NCBI GenBank assembly: GCA_963778375.1
Contig: CAVZTX010000006.1
Span: 124,001 to 188,000 of the forward strand
DNA from: CAVZTX01 sp963778375
GTDB taxonomy: Bacteria; Chloroflexota; Ktedonobacteria; Ktedonobacterales; Ktedonobacteraceae
Reading direction: 5' to 3'
DNA: 64,000 nucleotides
Position 1 is the first letter of the stretch; the number at the start of each line of letters is the position of its first letter. Positions 35,271-45,443 of the stretch are shown piece by piece. The translations under genes were made by a program, and so were the position numbers. The notes beneath the pieces are model-generated. The model had not been told where the DNA came from, searched no databases, and was given only the letters and a program-made list of their open reading frames with translations.

Positions 35271-36647
35271 ATGGATACATCAACAATCTTTTCACGCATT
35301 CAATTTGCTTTTACCATTGGCTATCACTACCTGTTCCCGCAGTTCACGATGGGGCTGGCGCTGCTGCTGGTCATCCTCAAGATACTGTACCTTGTCCGTA
35401 AAGACGAGCGCTACAATACTGCCGTGCATTTCTGGGGCAAGATTTTCGCTATTACTTTCATTGTCGGCGTCGTCACAGGCATCCCCATGGAATTCCAGTT
35501 TGGCACCAACTGGGCGTTCTTCTCTTCCTACGCCGGCGGTATTATCGCCCAGACCCTTGCGATGGAGGGCGCGTTCGCTTTCTTCCTGGAGTCTGCCTTC
35601 CTGGGTCTCTTCCTATTCGGTGAGCAGGCTCTCGGTCAGAAACTGCACCTGTTTTCAACCATTATGGTCTGGCTTGGCACCTGGGCATCGGGCTCATTCA
35701 TTATCGCTTCGAACGCCTGGATGCAGCACCCTGTCGGCTACACGGTGACCAATGGTCGCTTGAACATCTCCAACTGGTTCGCCGTCATGACCAATTCCTG
35801 GATCCTGCCAGAATACATCCACGCTATGAGTGGAGCTGTTGTTACCGGTGCGTTCATGATGACGGGCCTGGGAGCCTATTATCTACTGGCAAGGCGCGAC
35901 ATCGACTATGGTCGCATATTCGTGACGCTGGGCGTGATCGTTGGCCTGATTGCCAGCATCTTCCAGCTCTTTCCCAGCGGCGATATGGAAGGAGCACAGG
36001 TCACCAAATATCAACCCACCAAACTGGCTGCAATGGAGGGTCTATTCCAGACCGAAACCGGTGCGGGTATCGTGATCATTGGGCAGCCGGACTCGACCAA
36101 AGGCACTATCGACAATCCCATCATCGTGCCCAATGTCTTGAGCTTCCTGACCTACCGGCGCTGGACAGCCGTCGTGCGCGGCCTCAATACCTTCCCGGCC
36201 AATCAGCGTCCCGATCAAATCGAAATGCTCTACTACAGTTATCACATCATGGTTGGCCTGGGCACTATCTTCGTCGCCATCATGGGCTTGGCCTTGCTCT
36301 TGCTCTGGCGGCGCAAGCTGTTCCAGAATCGCTGGATGCTCTGGCTCCTGATGCTCGCCACACCGTTTCCATATATCGCCAATACCGCCGGCTGGTTCAC
36401 CACCGAGCTTGGTCGTCAGCCCTGGATCGTCTACGGGTTGATGCCTACCGCGCATGGCTCATCCCCCCTGCTTTCGACAGGCAATATTATCTTCACGCTG
36501 CTCGGCTTTGCTGGAATATATCTCCTGCTCGGTCTGCTCTACGTCATCCTGGTCGTCTACGAGGCGCTGACCGGTCCTACTGCTCATGCCGCCGAAGCGA
36601 CCCCTGAAGAATCCGGCGATGTAGGCCTGATAGGTGAACGCGCCTAA
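35271..36647 (+). CDS. cydA: Cytochrome bd ubiquinol/menaquinol oxidase subunit I
   Basis: CydA holds the quinol site and haems b558, b595 and d, and reduces O2 to water. The 458-residue protein has about nine helices. The N-terminal histidine ligand is in FTIGYHYLFPQFTMGL (His19). HPVGYTV and the GRQPW motif with GLMPTAHG follow. The short quinol loop is of the CydA short-Q type. The gene follows cydC by about 100 bases, and cydB follows after 12 bases. Confidence 0.97.
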   Translation: MDTSTIFSRIQFAFTIGYHYLFPQFTMGLALLLVILKILYLVRKDERYNTAVHFWGKIFAITFIVGVVTGIPMEFQFGTNWAFFSSYAGGIIAQTLAMEGAFAFFLESAFLGLFLFGEQALGQKLHLFSTIMVWLGTWASGSFIIASNAWMQHPVGYTVTNGRLNISNWFAVMTNSWILPEYIHAMSGAVVTGAFMMTGLGAYYLLARRDIDYGRIFVTLGVIVGLIASIFQLFPSGDMEGAQVTKYQPTKLAAMEGLFQTETGAGIVIIGQPDSTKGTIDNPIIVPNVLSFLTYRRWTAVVRGLNTFPANQRPDQIEMLYYSYHIMVGLGTIFVAIMGLALLLLWRRKLFQNRWMLWLLMLATPFPYIANTAGWFTTELGRQPWIVYGLMPTAHGSSPLLSTGNIIFTLLGFAGIYLLLGLLYVILVVYEALTGPTAHAAEATPEESGDVGLIGERA

Positions 36648-36659
36648 GGAGGAAACAAA

Positions 36660-37705
36660 ATGCCAACACTCTGGTTTATCCTGCTCGCTTTTATGCTGAC
36701 CATGTACGTTCTGCTGGATGGCTTTGATCTTGGAGCCGGTATCATTCACCTGTTCGCCGCCCGGACCGACACAGAACGCCGCCTCGTACTGCGTGCCATT
36801 GGACCCGTGTGGGATGGCAACGAAGTCTGGCTTATCGCGGCTGGTGGGACAATGTTTATGGCCTTCCCGCTTCTGTATGCCGCCAGCTTCAGCGGCTTCT
36901 ACCTGCCGCTAATTATCGTCCTCTGGCTGCTGATGGGACGTGGTGTTGCCATCGAACTGCGTTCCCGCCTTCCCAATGGCATCTGGTCCTCGTTCTGGGA
37001 CGGCGTGTTCTTTCTCGCGAGCGCCCTGCTGGCCTTCTTCTTTGGTGCCGCTCTAGGAAATGTAATTCGCGGCGTCGGCGCTGAACTCACAGGGCTACTT
37101 CTTCGAAGCCTTGTGGACGGACTTCAACCCATTTAGCAAGAATCCCGGCATCCTCGACTGGTATACCATTCTAACCGGCTTATTAGCATTTACTGCACTG
37201 CTGATCCACGGCGCGAACTACATGGCCGTTAAAACAGAAGGTGCTGTGAACGAGCGCGCACATCGCATTTCGCGCATCGGCTGGCTGATCACTATTCCCC
37301 TGGCCATCCTTGCCAGCCTCGCTACATTTTTCATACAGCATCAGGTCTACATCAGCTTCATCCAGCGCCCCTGGGGCATCATTTTCCCACTCATCGCCTT
37401 TGTAGGCTTGCTTGCTGCTGGCTTCTTCAATTTTCGCAAGACGCGACATGCCCGCTCTACTCTCGTCCGGCGCATTCATTCTGGGCATGCTCACCAGCTC
37501 TGCCTTCAGTCTCTATCCCCTGGTCTTGCCCTCTGCCAGTGGCACAAACAGCCTCACCATCAACAACGCCTCAGCATCGCAATACGGCCTGACCTTCGGC
37601 TTGATCTGGTGGAGTGTAGGCCTCATACTCGCCGCCTTCTACTTCATCCTCACCTACCGCCGCTTCTGGGGCAAAATCACAGCAGCATCAAGCGAGGAGT
37701 ATTGA
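36660..37705 (+). pseudogene. cydB: Cytochrome bd oxidase subunit II, two frameshifts
   Basis: CydB is the second subunit of cytochrome bd. Frame 1 (36660) reads the N-terminal helices with LDGFDLGAGIIHLFAA and WDGNEVWLIAAGG. One extra G in GGG at 37092-37094 shifts to GYFFEALWTDFNPFSKNPG. One extra A at 37441 then shifts to RDMPALLSSGAFILGMLTSS. If both extra bases are removed the protein is 347 residues, the normal CydB length. No other defects are seen. Error or recent decay cannot be told apart. Confidence 0.9.
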
Positions 37706-37785
37706 AGCCTATAATCTTTCCATGTTGAAAAGTAATGCAGAAAGGCATCACAACGATCTGCTGCTACTCTACCAAAATCAGATAG

Positions 37786-38907
37786 TCAAGCCCGTGTATA
37801 GTAGGGGCGGGGCTGGTCCCCGCCCTGGAGACTCGACCTCTCCTGCCACTCAAGGTCATTATAATAATGCGTCGCGTGCGGATCATCCGCCGAAGCACGC
37901 CCGGCAACAATCCAGACATACCGCAGAATTAAGCCGCCAATCAGCACTAGAAAGGAGGCACCTATATTCAAGGAGCGCGGCGTAGACCTTCCGGCTAACT
38001 TCCAGCCCAGCCGCGCAAGCAGTGGCAGTATTAGCCCACCGCCAATAGTGCCAGCCTTGAAGTAAAGACCAATCCTACCCTGAAAGACAGGTTTACGCAG
38101 CGGTCCAAGCGTGGGTCGCAGCGCCGAAATCAAACCCAACTCGGTCGTCATAGCGACCAGCTCAGCACGTTCTAATCTTTCAAGCGTATCCTGGTGACTA
38201 CGCCCCAGCGAAAGTATGAATGAAAGACTGGCAAGGCCCGTAGAAAGACCCGATGTCAGGAAAAGCGGCCCAAGGATATGCCTTGCACGCGCCCACACGG
38301 GCACAGCAGTGGAAGAGAGCAACACACCGGTATACGAAGCAACAAACAGCCCAAAGAAACTGCCAACACTTTCAATCAGCTTCATAGGCAATGCCTTCAA
38401 CAACCGTGGAAAAAACGGCAGCCAGTCCAGCAGCCCATCTTTCGCCGCCTGGTGAGCCGTCGTCAGCCCACAGAACACGCCAAACGTTGACAATCCCCAC
38501 GTTCCCAGCGACATAGCAGAGCGCAGCTTCAAGACGCGCAGCATATGCAGAAAACGTTCAGGCCGTCCCAAATCTTTAACCAGCAGGATAGGGCTGAGAA
38601 CGATGCAAACAAATGAGAGGTAGCGACCCGCCCGGATCAGCGCGGCATCTTTCGCCGACCCCAGCAGATCAGCTAAAGTTGCTGCTAGATAAGAGCCGCC
38701 AGCGATGCCACCAAGAAAGAAATAGAGCACCACCTCCCATTTCCAATGGGCCTTTTTGATCAATGGTTGATCATAGTACGTGCGTACTCCACTGACATTG
38801 AGCAACTCTTCCCCGCCTTTTGTCAGCCCTCCACTACTGCCGTTATAGGTCAAGGTAAGTTTTGTCGCCTGCTCACTTTGACGCTGCATTATGCTTTCAC
38901 TGCTCAT
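37786..38907 (-). CDS. NrfD/PsrC-type membrane anchor of formate dehydrogenase
   Basis: The 373-residue protein has eight or so hydrophobic helices and begins its membrane part with VVLYFFLGGIAGGSYLAATL, typical of NrfD/PsrC quinone-reactive anchors. Further motifs are LLVKDLGRPERFLHMLRVLK and MSLGTWGLS. It would pass electrons from the Fe-S subunit to menaquinone. It is third in the operon, 11 bases after the Fe-S gene. ATG 38907 follows AGGGAG by seven bases. The last residues are encoded by a dispersed GC-rich repeat. Confidence 0.9.
   Translation of the reverse strand: MSSESIMQRQSEQATKLTLTYNGSSGGLTKGGEELLNVSGVRTYYDQPLIKKAHWKWEVVLYFFLGGIAGGSYLAATLADLLGSAKDAALIRAGRYLSFVCIVLSPILLVKDLGRPERFLHMLRVLKLRSAMSLGTWGLSTFGVFCGLTTAHQAAKDGLLDWLPFFPRLLKALPMKLIESVGSFFGLFVASYTGVLLSSTAVPVWARARHILGPLFLTSGLSTGLASLSFILSLGRSHQDTLERLERAELVAMTTELGLISALRPTLGPLRKPVFQGRIGLYFKAGTIGGGLILPLLARLGWKLAGRSTPRSLNIGASFLVLIGGLILRYVWIVAGRASADDPHATHYYNDLEWQERSSLQGGDQPRPYYTRA
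37798..37832. repeat. Dispersed GC-rich repeat at the 3' end of the nrfD-like gene
   Basis: TATAGTAGGGGCGGGGCTGG followed by TCCCCGCCCTGGA is the palindromic family seen at 21680, 25950 and 57602. It supplies the last 14 or so codons of the NrfD-like protein. Confidence 0.8.
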
Positions 38908-38918
38908 CGTTTTTCTCC

Positions 38919-39692
38919 CTACTTCTTTCTGCTCCACAGCGAAAAAGCCGTGGCAAGCGTCAAAAACGTCGCTGCCACCAGGCTCGCCATAAAACCAGGC
39001 AAGACATTATCCTGCGGCAACTTGGGTTTCTCCGGCAGATTATACACAGAAGGTCGATCCGTAAGCAGGAAAAAAGCGTTGAGGTTCCCAACCGTAGTAT
39101 CCTCATCAACACCGTAGAGGTATGCAGCCGTTTCACCCCGCTTGTGAAGGTCACCTACCCGTTTTTTCGCCCTGGCGTGTAGTTCATCCAGGTCGCCAAA
39201 AAGGATCGAGTCCGTTGGACAGGCTTTGGCACAGGCTGGTTCTATCCCATCCTTCTGCCGGTCATAACACAGCGTGCATTTGAAGGCCCGCCCATCATCA
39301 TGATTAAGCTCCACCACGCCGAAGGGGCAAGAAGGCACACAGTAGCCGCAGCCATTACAGATATCGGGTTGCAGGTACACATCCCCGAACTCGTTGCGAA
39401 TGAGCGCACCAGTTGGGCATGCCTCCATACAGCCAGGATTTGCGCAGTGCTTGCACACATCACTCATCATTAGCCAGTTGACGCTCTTACCACTCCCATT
39501 TGCTGGCTGCGAATGCTCAATAAAGGCAACATGCCGCCAGGTTGTCGCGGAGAGCGCCCTCGTATTATCGTAGCTATGGCCGGTTAATTTATAGCCATCG
39601 GCAGGCAACTGGTTCCATTGCTTGCAGGCAACTTCGCACGCTTTACAGCCGATGCAGAGCGTCGTATCCGTGAAAAATCCCATCTGACCCAT
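38919..39692 (-). CDS. Formate dehydrogenase Fe-S (beta) subunit, four [4Fe-4S]-type clusters
   Basis: The 257-residue protein is of the FdnH/HybA/DmsB group. It has Cys groups CIGCKACEVACKQW, CKHCANPGCMEACPTGAL, CNGCGYCVPSCPFGVV and CTLCYDRQKDG, which form an electron wire from the catalytic subunit to the membrane anchor. Near the C-terminus one membrane helix (VLPGFMASLVAATFLTLATA) anchors it. ATG 39692 follows AAGGAGA by seven bases; 39719 is less likely. It is 13 bases from the catalytic gene. Confidence 0.93.
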   Translation of the reverse strand: MGQMGFFTDTTLCIGCKACEVACKQWNQLPADGYKLTGHSYDNTRALSATTWRHVAFIEHSQPANGSGKSVNWLMMSDVCKHCANPGCMEACPTGALIRNEFGDVYLQPDICNGCGYCVPSCPFGVVELNHDDGRAFKCTLCYDRQKDGIEPACAKACPTDSILFGDLDELHARAKKRVGDLHKRGETAAYLYGVDEDTTVGNLNAFFLLTDRPSVYNLPEKPKLPQDNVLPGFMASLVAATFLTLATAFSLWSRKK

Positions 39693-39705
39693 AAGATGTT
39701 CTCCT

Positions 39706-42700
39706 TTATGGCAGTTCACGCGCTACAAAACTGCCATCTTCCCCCTGATGCGAACGGCGGCCGGGACGCATGTTACAGGTGAATGATTTCGCGTTGTGCA
39801 TACTGACATTGCGGTCAGCTACCAGCAACAGCAAATCGTTGGAGATATCCCCGGTCACCACCCCTGCATATCCCCAGTGGAACGGCAGACCGATTTGATG
39901 AACAGTGCGTCCCTCTATCTTCAGTGGTAGCATGCGTCGCGTCACCATGGCCTTCGCCTCCACTTCACCTCGTTCCGTCCAGATCGTGATCCAGTCGCCG
40001 TTATTGATGCCCTTTTCCGCCGCTAGTTCCTGACTAATCTCGGCGAATAGCTCCGGTTGTAGTTCCGAGAGCCAGGGTACCCAGCGCGACATGCCACCAC
40101 TCACATGATGCTCCGTGAGACGGTACGTGGTAATTGCATAAGGATACTTTGGATTGTTAATGCCGTTTTCCTTATTGTCGGGTCGATGCCAGTGCTTCAG
40201 AACCGGATTAATCGGTGTTGAGGGGTAAAGGATATTGGTGACTGGCGACTCGACCGGCTCATAGTAGGTGGGCAGCGGACCATCGGTCAGTCCGCTTGGC
40301 ACATAGAGTCGACCACGACCCTCCATCTGCATCGTAAACGGGTCTGCACCAGAATGAGCATCCAGTCCACTCCCATTTGGGTCAGCCTGAGCAGTAGGCG
40401 CTTTCGTTTGGGGAAAGTCCGGCACATCGTAACCAACCCAGCGGCCCTTCGTGCCATTGCCATTATCGTGTTCCGGGTCCCACCAGACGTATTTCTTGCG
40501 CTCAGACCAGGGCCTACCTTCGGGATCAGCCGAGGCACGGTTATAAAGAATGTGCCGGTTAGAAGGCCAGGTAAAGCCCCAGCCCAGGCTCACATACGAA
40601 TCAGAATTCCGGTTCTTTGACAGGTTGCGCCCCTCTTCGGGCATCATACCACTGAAAATCCAGGCTCCACATGCGGTACTGCCGTCCGCTTTGAGCTGCG
40701 TAAATTCTTTGACCACCTTGCCATCGGCAACGGTATAGCCATTGATCTCCTTCACAATATCATCCACCACCGGTTCCTGGGCTGCTCCCTCGCGCCGATA
40801 ATTCCAGGTCAAGTTTTGAATAGGCTTGTCGCGCTCCTTCGTACTGTCCTTATAGAGGTTTTTCAGGCGCAGGTAGAGTTCCGTTACGAACCAGTTCTCC
40901 GAACGGGCATCATCCGGCGGCTCTATCGCCTTCTCACGATATTGAACCAGGCGCTGCGTGTTGGTGAAACTACCTTCCTTCTCGATGTGTGAAGCAGCAG
41001 GTAGGAAAAAGACTTCCGTTGGAATCTTTGTAGCATCAACGCCTGGTCGTTTCCAATACGCTGCCGTCTCAGTCTCGAAGAGGTCACGCATAACCATCCA
41101 GTCCAACTTTTCCAGCGCGGCACGGTGAAAACCAGCATTGACGCCCCCTGCCGCCGGGTTCTGCCCCATAGAGAAGAACCCCTTCATTTTGCCATCCTTC
41201 ATCGTAATAAACATGGCAAGGTCCGAGTGGTCCTCCAAAATCTTCGGCAGGTAGTTGTAGGCCCAATCGTTCTCCTTCGTGGCAGCATCGCCATACCAGG
41301 CCTTCATCAGGCTCACAAAGTATTCAGGATAGTGAACCCACCAGCCCGCATCCTGATTGTTATGCTCCATATAGGTCTTGTAGTCGTACTCTTCCCGTAC
41401 CGCGCTTGGCATGGCAAGGTAGCCCGGTAAAAGATTGTACAGTGTTGGAATATCCGTGGAACCTTGTATGTTGGCATGACCGCGCAATGCCATGATGCCG
41501 CCACCAGGGCGACCCATATTGCCCAGTAACAGTTGCAACATGCCTCCGGCGCGAATCATCTGCACCCCCGTCGTATGCTGTGTCCAACCCACAGCATATG
41601 AGAGGTTCGTCGTTCGTTCGCGTCCAGAATTTTTTACTAAGGTATCCGCGATTTTAAGGAAGATCTCCTGCGGAATACCACAGACCTGCTCAACCAGCTC
41701 TGGCGTATACCGCGCAAAGTGCTGTTTGAGGATTTGCAGGACGCAGCGAGGATGCTGCATTGTTTCATCACGCTCGATCTGGCTGGGATGTGCATGTGGC
41801 AGCAGACCCTGGCCTTCGTGAGCGTCGGGCATGATATGTTGCTCGTTATGATAAGAGGTCGCCCCTTTTCTGGGAGCTTCAGCCTTTTCCGCCGGTTCTG
41901 ATGGCTCTTGCGATTCCCCTTTTTTCGTCAATTTGTACTGCCAAGTCGAAGTATCGTAAGCGCTATGGTCAGCTTTCAAACCGGAGAAAACTCCTCCCAA
42001 CTCCTCTGCATCCTCGAAATCCTCACCCACGATGAAACTGGCATTAGTATATGCCTGCACATACTCCTTGAAGTAGAGGTCGTTCTGCAGGATATAGTTG
42101 ATGAGACCGCCTACGAAAGCAATATCCGTGCCAACCCGAATGGGAGCATAGATATCGGCATGCTGCGAAGTGCGGGAGAAGTGCGGATCGACATGAATGA
42201 TTGTCGCGCCTCGCTCTTTTGCCTCCATGACCCAGCGGAATCCTACAGGGTGGCATTCCGCAAAGTTGCTACCAATGATAAAGATGCAATCACTATTCTG
42301 CAAATCTTGCAGGAAGTTAGTGGCAGCACCACGTCCAAAGCTTGCGCCGAGACCCGGCACAGATGCGCTGTGTCATATACGGGCCTGGTTCTCAATACAC
42401 ACCATCCCTAGCGAGTGAAAGAGCTTGGTGATCAGGTAGTTCTCTTCGTTATCAAGCGTTGCGCCACCGAGCGAACCGATCGCCAGCGTATTATTCACCG
42501 GCTTACCTTTATCGTTCGTCTCCTGGAAGGTTGCCTCGCGTGTCTCGTAGACCAGTTGCGCAATGCGGTCCATCGCCCAATCCAATGGCCGATCTTCCCA
42601 TTCGGTAGCATAAGGTGCCCGGTACTTCACCGTTGTCCAACGCCGGCTGTTGATATCCAACTGGAAGCTCGATCCTCCCTTCGGACAGAGGCAACCGCCG

Positions 42701-42957
42701 CTGATAGGACTATCATAGTCACCCTCGATGTTGAGTACCTTGCCATCCTTAACATACACCCTCTGCCCACAGCCCACGGCGCAGTAAGGACACACGCTCT
42801 TGAACATCTGGGCATCGTGGATGCGCGGCTTCAGTCCCTTGCTTCGCTCACTGATCGGATTTGGTACCACCCCCACGTGAGAATGCAAGGTCTCGCTTAT
42901 ATTCCCCGGAGAAAGACGCTCAGCCAGCTTACCAAATAGAGTTGCAAATACAGCCAT
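39706..42957 (-). CDS. Selenocysteine-containing formate dehydrogenase catalytic subunit (FdnG-like)
   Basis: The catalytic subunit oxidises formate to CO2 at a molybdenum or tungsten bis-MGD site. The frame is open from 42957 to 39706 except for one in-frame TGA at 42373-42375 (codon 195). The surrounding residues NQARI-(TGA)-HSASVPGLGA and FGRGAATN match the selenocysteine context of E. coli FdnG (Sec196). A SECIS hairpin follows. The N-terminal [4Fe-4S] Cys are 56, 59, 63 and 91. The total is 1083 residues. No twin-arginine signal is present, so it may face the cytoplasm. AGAGGA lies seven bases before the ATG. Confidence 0.93.
42344..42375 (-). promoter_or_regulatory. Bacterial SECIS element for selenocysteine insertion
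   Basis: On the minus strand the TGA is followed after 12 bases by GTGCCG-GGTCT-CGGCGC. The stem is six base pairs (one G-U) and the apical loop GGUCU is the same as in E. coli fdhF, which SelB binds. It lies within the coding sequence, as bacterial SECIS elements must. Confidence 0.85.
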
Positions 42958-43129
42958 ATTTTGTCCTCTTTCGTTTGAACCGATCTCATTAAGCTAACGA
43001 GAAGCCATGAAGAGCTACCAAAAATACAATTCGTCGGTAGCACGAATTATCAGGAAGAAAAGACGCAAAGGGTGAATGGCTCTTGTAGAAACCCACACTT
43101 GGCTCTTGCATTTGCAAGTCGTATCTGAG

Positions 43130-43159
43130 AAGATAGCCTTCTAAACCTTCTCTCGTCAA
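43130..43159 (-). promoter_or_regulatory. Candidate promoter of the formate dehydrogenase operon
   Basis: On the minus strand TTGACG and TATCTT are separated by 18 bases. The leader would be about 165 bases. It is the best match in the 275-base divergent region but is not certain. Confidence 0.35.
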
Positions 43160-43233
43160 GGTAAATCCTTTAAACAAAATCAGCAATTATTCAGCCGCCA
43201 TAAGCGGCTTCTCATTTTGAATTGGACACATTC

Positions 43234-44073
43234 ATGAGCAGCACCTTCGCAACCATCATCTTTGGCCTTGCCGCCTCCCTCTGCTGGGGAAGCGGCGATT
43301 TTAGCGGCGGACTCGCCTCCCGCCGCGCCAACGCCTCAATCGTCGTCACCGCTGCTTACGCGGTTGGCTTCGTGCTGCTGCTTGCCCTGGCGCTTATTTG
43401 GAGAGAAGCATTTCCTGCCCCCATCGACATCTTCTGGGGAGCAATTGCAGGATTAGTAGGCGCTATCGGTCTAATCTCGTTCTACTCCGCCCTCTCAATT
43501 GGACTCATGGGCATTGCTGCACCTGTTTCCGCCGTGCTTACAGCCGCCCTTCCTGTCGTCTTCAGCGCTTTTACCGAAGGATTACCCAGCCCGATCCAAC
43601 TCGGCGGCTTCTTCCTCGCCCTGCTCGCCATCGTCCTCATATCCCGCCCAGAACGTTCAAAGGGTCGTCCAAAGGGAATCGGCCTGGCATTGCTCGCAGG
43701 CTGTGGCTTTGGCCTCTTCTTCATCCTCATCAGCCGTGTGAACCACGCCGAAACCTTCTGGCCCCTCGCCGTTGCACGCTTCACAGCCGTGCTAACTATG
43801 TTGATTACAGTATCAATTCGGCGGCAACCTAAGCTGCCTGGCATGAAAGTTGCCCATCTCATAGTGCTCGCGGGAGTCCTGGATGCCATCGGCAACGCCT
43901 TCTTCGTCCTGGCGGCCCATTCCGGTCGCCTCGATATCGCCGCCGTCCTTTCCTCCCTCTACCCTGCGGCCACAGTAATACTGGCGGCAATAGTCCTACG
44001 GGAGCGTGTCACGCGTATCCAGGGAATTGGTATTCTTTTAGCATTGGTAGCAGTTCCATTGATCTCGGTGTAG
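43234..44073 (+). CDS. EamA/DMT-family transporter
   Basis: The 279-residue protein has ten hydrophobic helices in two EamA repeats, beginning IIFGLAASLCWGSGDFSGGL. The second half ends with ALSSLYPAATVILAAIVLRE-type residues (SLYPAATVILAAIVLRERVT), the usual EamA end. DMT transporters export amino acids, nucleosides or other metabolites; the substrate is unknown. ATG 43234 is used. The gene stands alone, divergent from formate dehydrogenase and convergent with the DinB-like gene. Confidence 0.9.
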   Translation: MSSTFATIIFGLAASLCWGSGDFSGGLASRRANASIVVTAAYAVGFVLLLALALIWREAFPAPIDIFWGAIAGLVGAIGLISFYSALSIGLMGIAAPVSAVLTAALPVVFSAFTEGLPSPIQLGGFFLALLAIVLISRPERSKGRPKGIGLALLAGCGFGLFFILISRVNHAETFWPLAVARFTAVLTMLITVSIRRQPKLPGMKVAHLIVLAGVLDAIGNAFFVLAAHSGRLDIAAVLSSLYPAATVILAAIVLRERVTRIQGIGILLALVAVPLISV

Positions 44074-44082
44074 TCAAACGTC

Positions 44083-44586
44083 CTATTGCTTGGGTTGATC
44101 CCCAATCTCGAAATACTGCTCAATCAACTCAAAATGTTCTCCGTCATGCTCGCAGATATCGGCAAGAATTGCGCAGATTGGTAGCGCATCGTCACTCCAG
44201 GGCTTGCGGACCTCTTCCTTGAGCTTCTCGTCATCGAGTTCATCAGCGATAAGATGTATTAAGTGCGTGTTCATTTCTTCCCAATAATTGCGCACCTGTG
44301 GTAGCGAAAGCGCTTTGTCCACCTCTTGCGCTTCCGCGTTAGCCTCGTCACCTGAGGGCATAACGGGCGGAAGGGGCTGATCATGTGTATAAGCCACGAG
44401 TAACTTTTGAGTCGCCGCCTTCCAATGGCTCATATGCGACAGGAAATCTTTGACCGACCATCCTTGAGGCGTAAAAGTCACCTGCTGCTGCTCCTCATTG
44501 AGGGCCATAATCATCCGTTGAAAACGTGCAGCATCCTCTTGAAAAGCATCTAAAAGATCTTGCTGTGTTGGAAATTGTGTTGCCAA
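44083..44586 (-). CDS. DinB-like four-helix bundle protein (ClbS/DfsB-like)
   Basis: The 167-residue protein has LLDAFQEDAARFQRMIMALN, then PQGWSVKDFLSHMSHWKAAT with metal-ligand-type His residues and ICEHDGEHFELIEQYF near the end, fitting the DinB/YfiT or ClbS group. The TTG at 44586 has AAGGAGA seven bases upstream. It follows the cyclase gene after 37 bases and is probably in the same operon, although its role there is unclear. Confidence 0.7.
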   Translation of the reverse strand: MATQFPTQQDLLDAFQEDAARFQRMIMALNEEQQQVTFTPQGWSVKDFLSHMSHWKAATQKLLVAYTHDQPLPPVMPSGDEANAEAQEVDKALSLPQVRNYWEEMNTHLIHLIADELDDEKLKEEVRKPWSDDALPICAILADICEHDGEHFELIEQYFEIGDQPKQ

Positions 44587-44623
44587 GTTCTGTTCTCCTT
44601 CACGTTACTTACATTCAGCCGAT

Positions 44624-45418
44624 TTATTTCTTTGAAACAATTGCGACCGGGCGTACCGGCGAACCAGTAGCTCCCTGCATTTTGAGCGGCAGGCAGATGA
44701 AGGTAAATTCATAGCACTGATCGCGAGCCAACTCCTCCAAGAAGAGGTTTTCTATGATATAGATGCCGTTGCGCACCAGCATGATCAAATGACCCGGCAG
44801 CGTTACCTGGAGATCGGGATCGACGACACCAACCTCATCCCAGGCCATATTGTCAGCTCCTACTGCTTTGACTTTCTTGTCTGCAAGCCAGAAGGATGCA
44901 GCAGCGCTTACCCCTCCTGCTTGCAGATAGACGGTCGGGTCCTGCCATAATGCACCATTTCCGGTGCGCAGTAGTACAACATCTCCCTCACGTATCGAAA
45001 CTGCCTGATTTTGAGCCGCAGCTTCCAGTTCATCCCGCCTGAGTGGATTCCCGGCTCCTATGTGATCTACCCTCCGGTAACGCGCCATATCAAGCAATAT
45101 TCCTCGTGTAATCAGGGGAGCAATCGTCTCCGCGCCCAGTTCTGTGAAACCATGCGCCGTTTGAATGCTGGCATCAATCTCCCGCCCACCATACAGATGT
45201 AAATCCTCCGCCTGGTGACACAAGGCATCAATATGGGTGCCCGAGTGTTCCGCCGTATACATAAAACCAGATGCGCTCGTCCTGACTTCTCCCATGCCAC
45301 GCTGATGATGGCGATGGAGCGTGTAAATGTAGCCCGGTGCATGTGCCGGATGGATGGGTGCTCCAAAGTAGCGCGGCTGCTCAAGATCGTAAACACGCCC
45401 GTCGGAAGGAATTTGCAT
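44624..45418 (-). CDS. Cyclase-family protein (kynurenine formamidase-like)
   Basis: The 264-residue protein has the HxGTHxDxxxH metal motif in EHSGTHIDALCHQAEDLHLY, and VVLLRTGNGALWQD and GVVDPDLQVTLPGHLIMLVR in the core. Members hydrolyse cyclic or formylated compounds with a metal ion. TAGGAGG lies upstream of the ATG. It follows the hydroxyacid dehydrogenase by 25 bases in a probable catabolic operon. Confidence 0.9.
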   Translation of the reverse strand: MQIPSDGRVYDLEQPRYFGAPIHPAHAPGYIYTLHRHHQRGMGEVRTSASGFMYTAEHSGTHIDALCHQAEDLHLYGGREIDASIQTAHGFTELGAETIAPLITRGILLDMARYRRVDHIGAGNPLRRDELEAAAQNQAVSIREGDVVLLRTGNGALWQDPTVYLQAGGVSAAASFWLADKKVKAVGADNMAWDEVGVVDPDLQVTLPGHLIMLVRNGIYIIENLFLEELARDQCYEFTFICLPLKMQGATGSPVRPVAIVSKK

Positions 45419-45443
45419 GCTTACCTCCTAAAAGTGATTAGTA

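Noticed and set aside
42373..42375. In-frame TGA read as a nonsense mutation of formate dehydrogenase
   Set aside because: Position and sequence match the selenocysteine of FdnG and a SECIS hairpin follows at the right distance.
41908..42939. Plus-strand ORFs of 167 and 174 residues
   Set aside because: Both are antisense to the conserved formate dehydrogenase gene.
42989..43186. 65-residue minus-strand ORF upstream of formate dehydrogenase
   Set aside because: No family resemblance or ribosome site. It covers the likely promoter.
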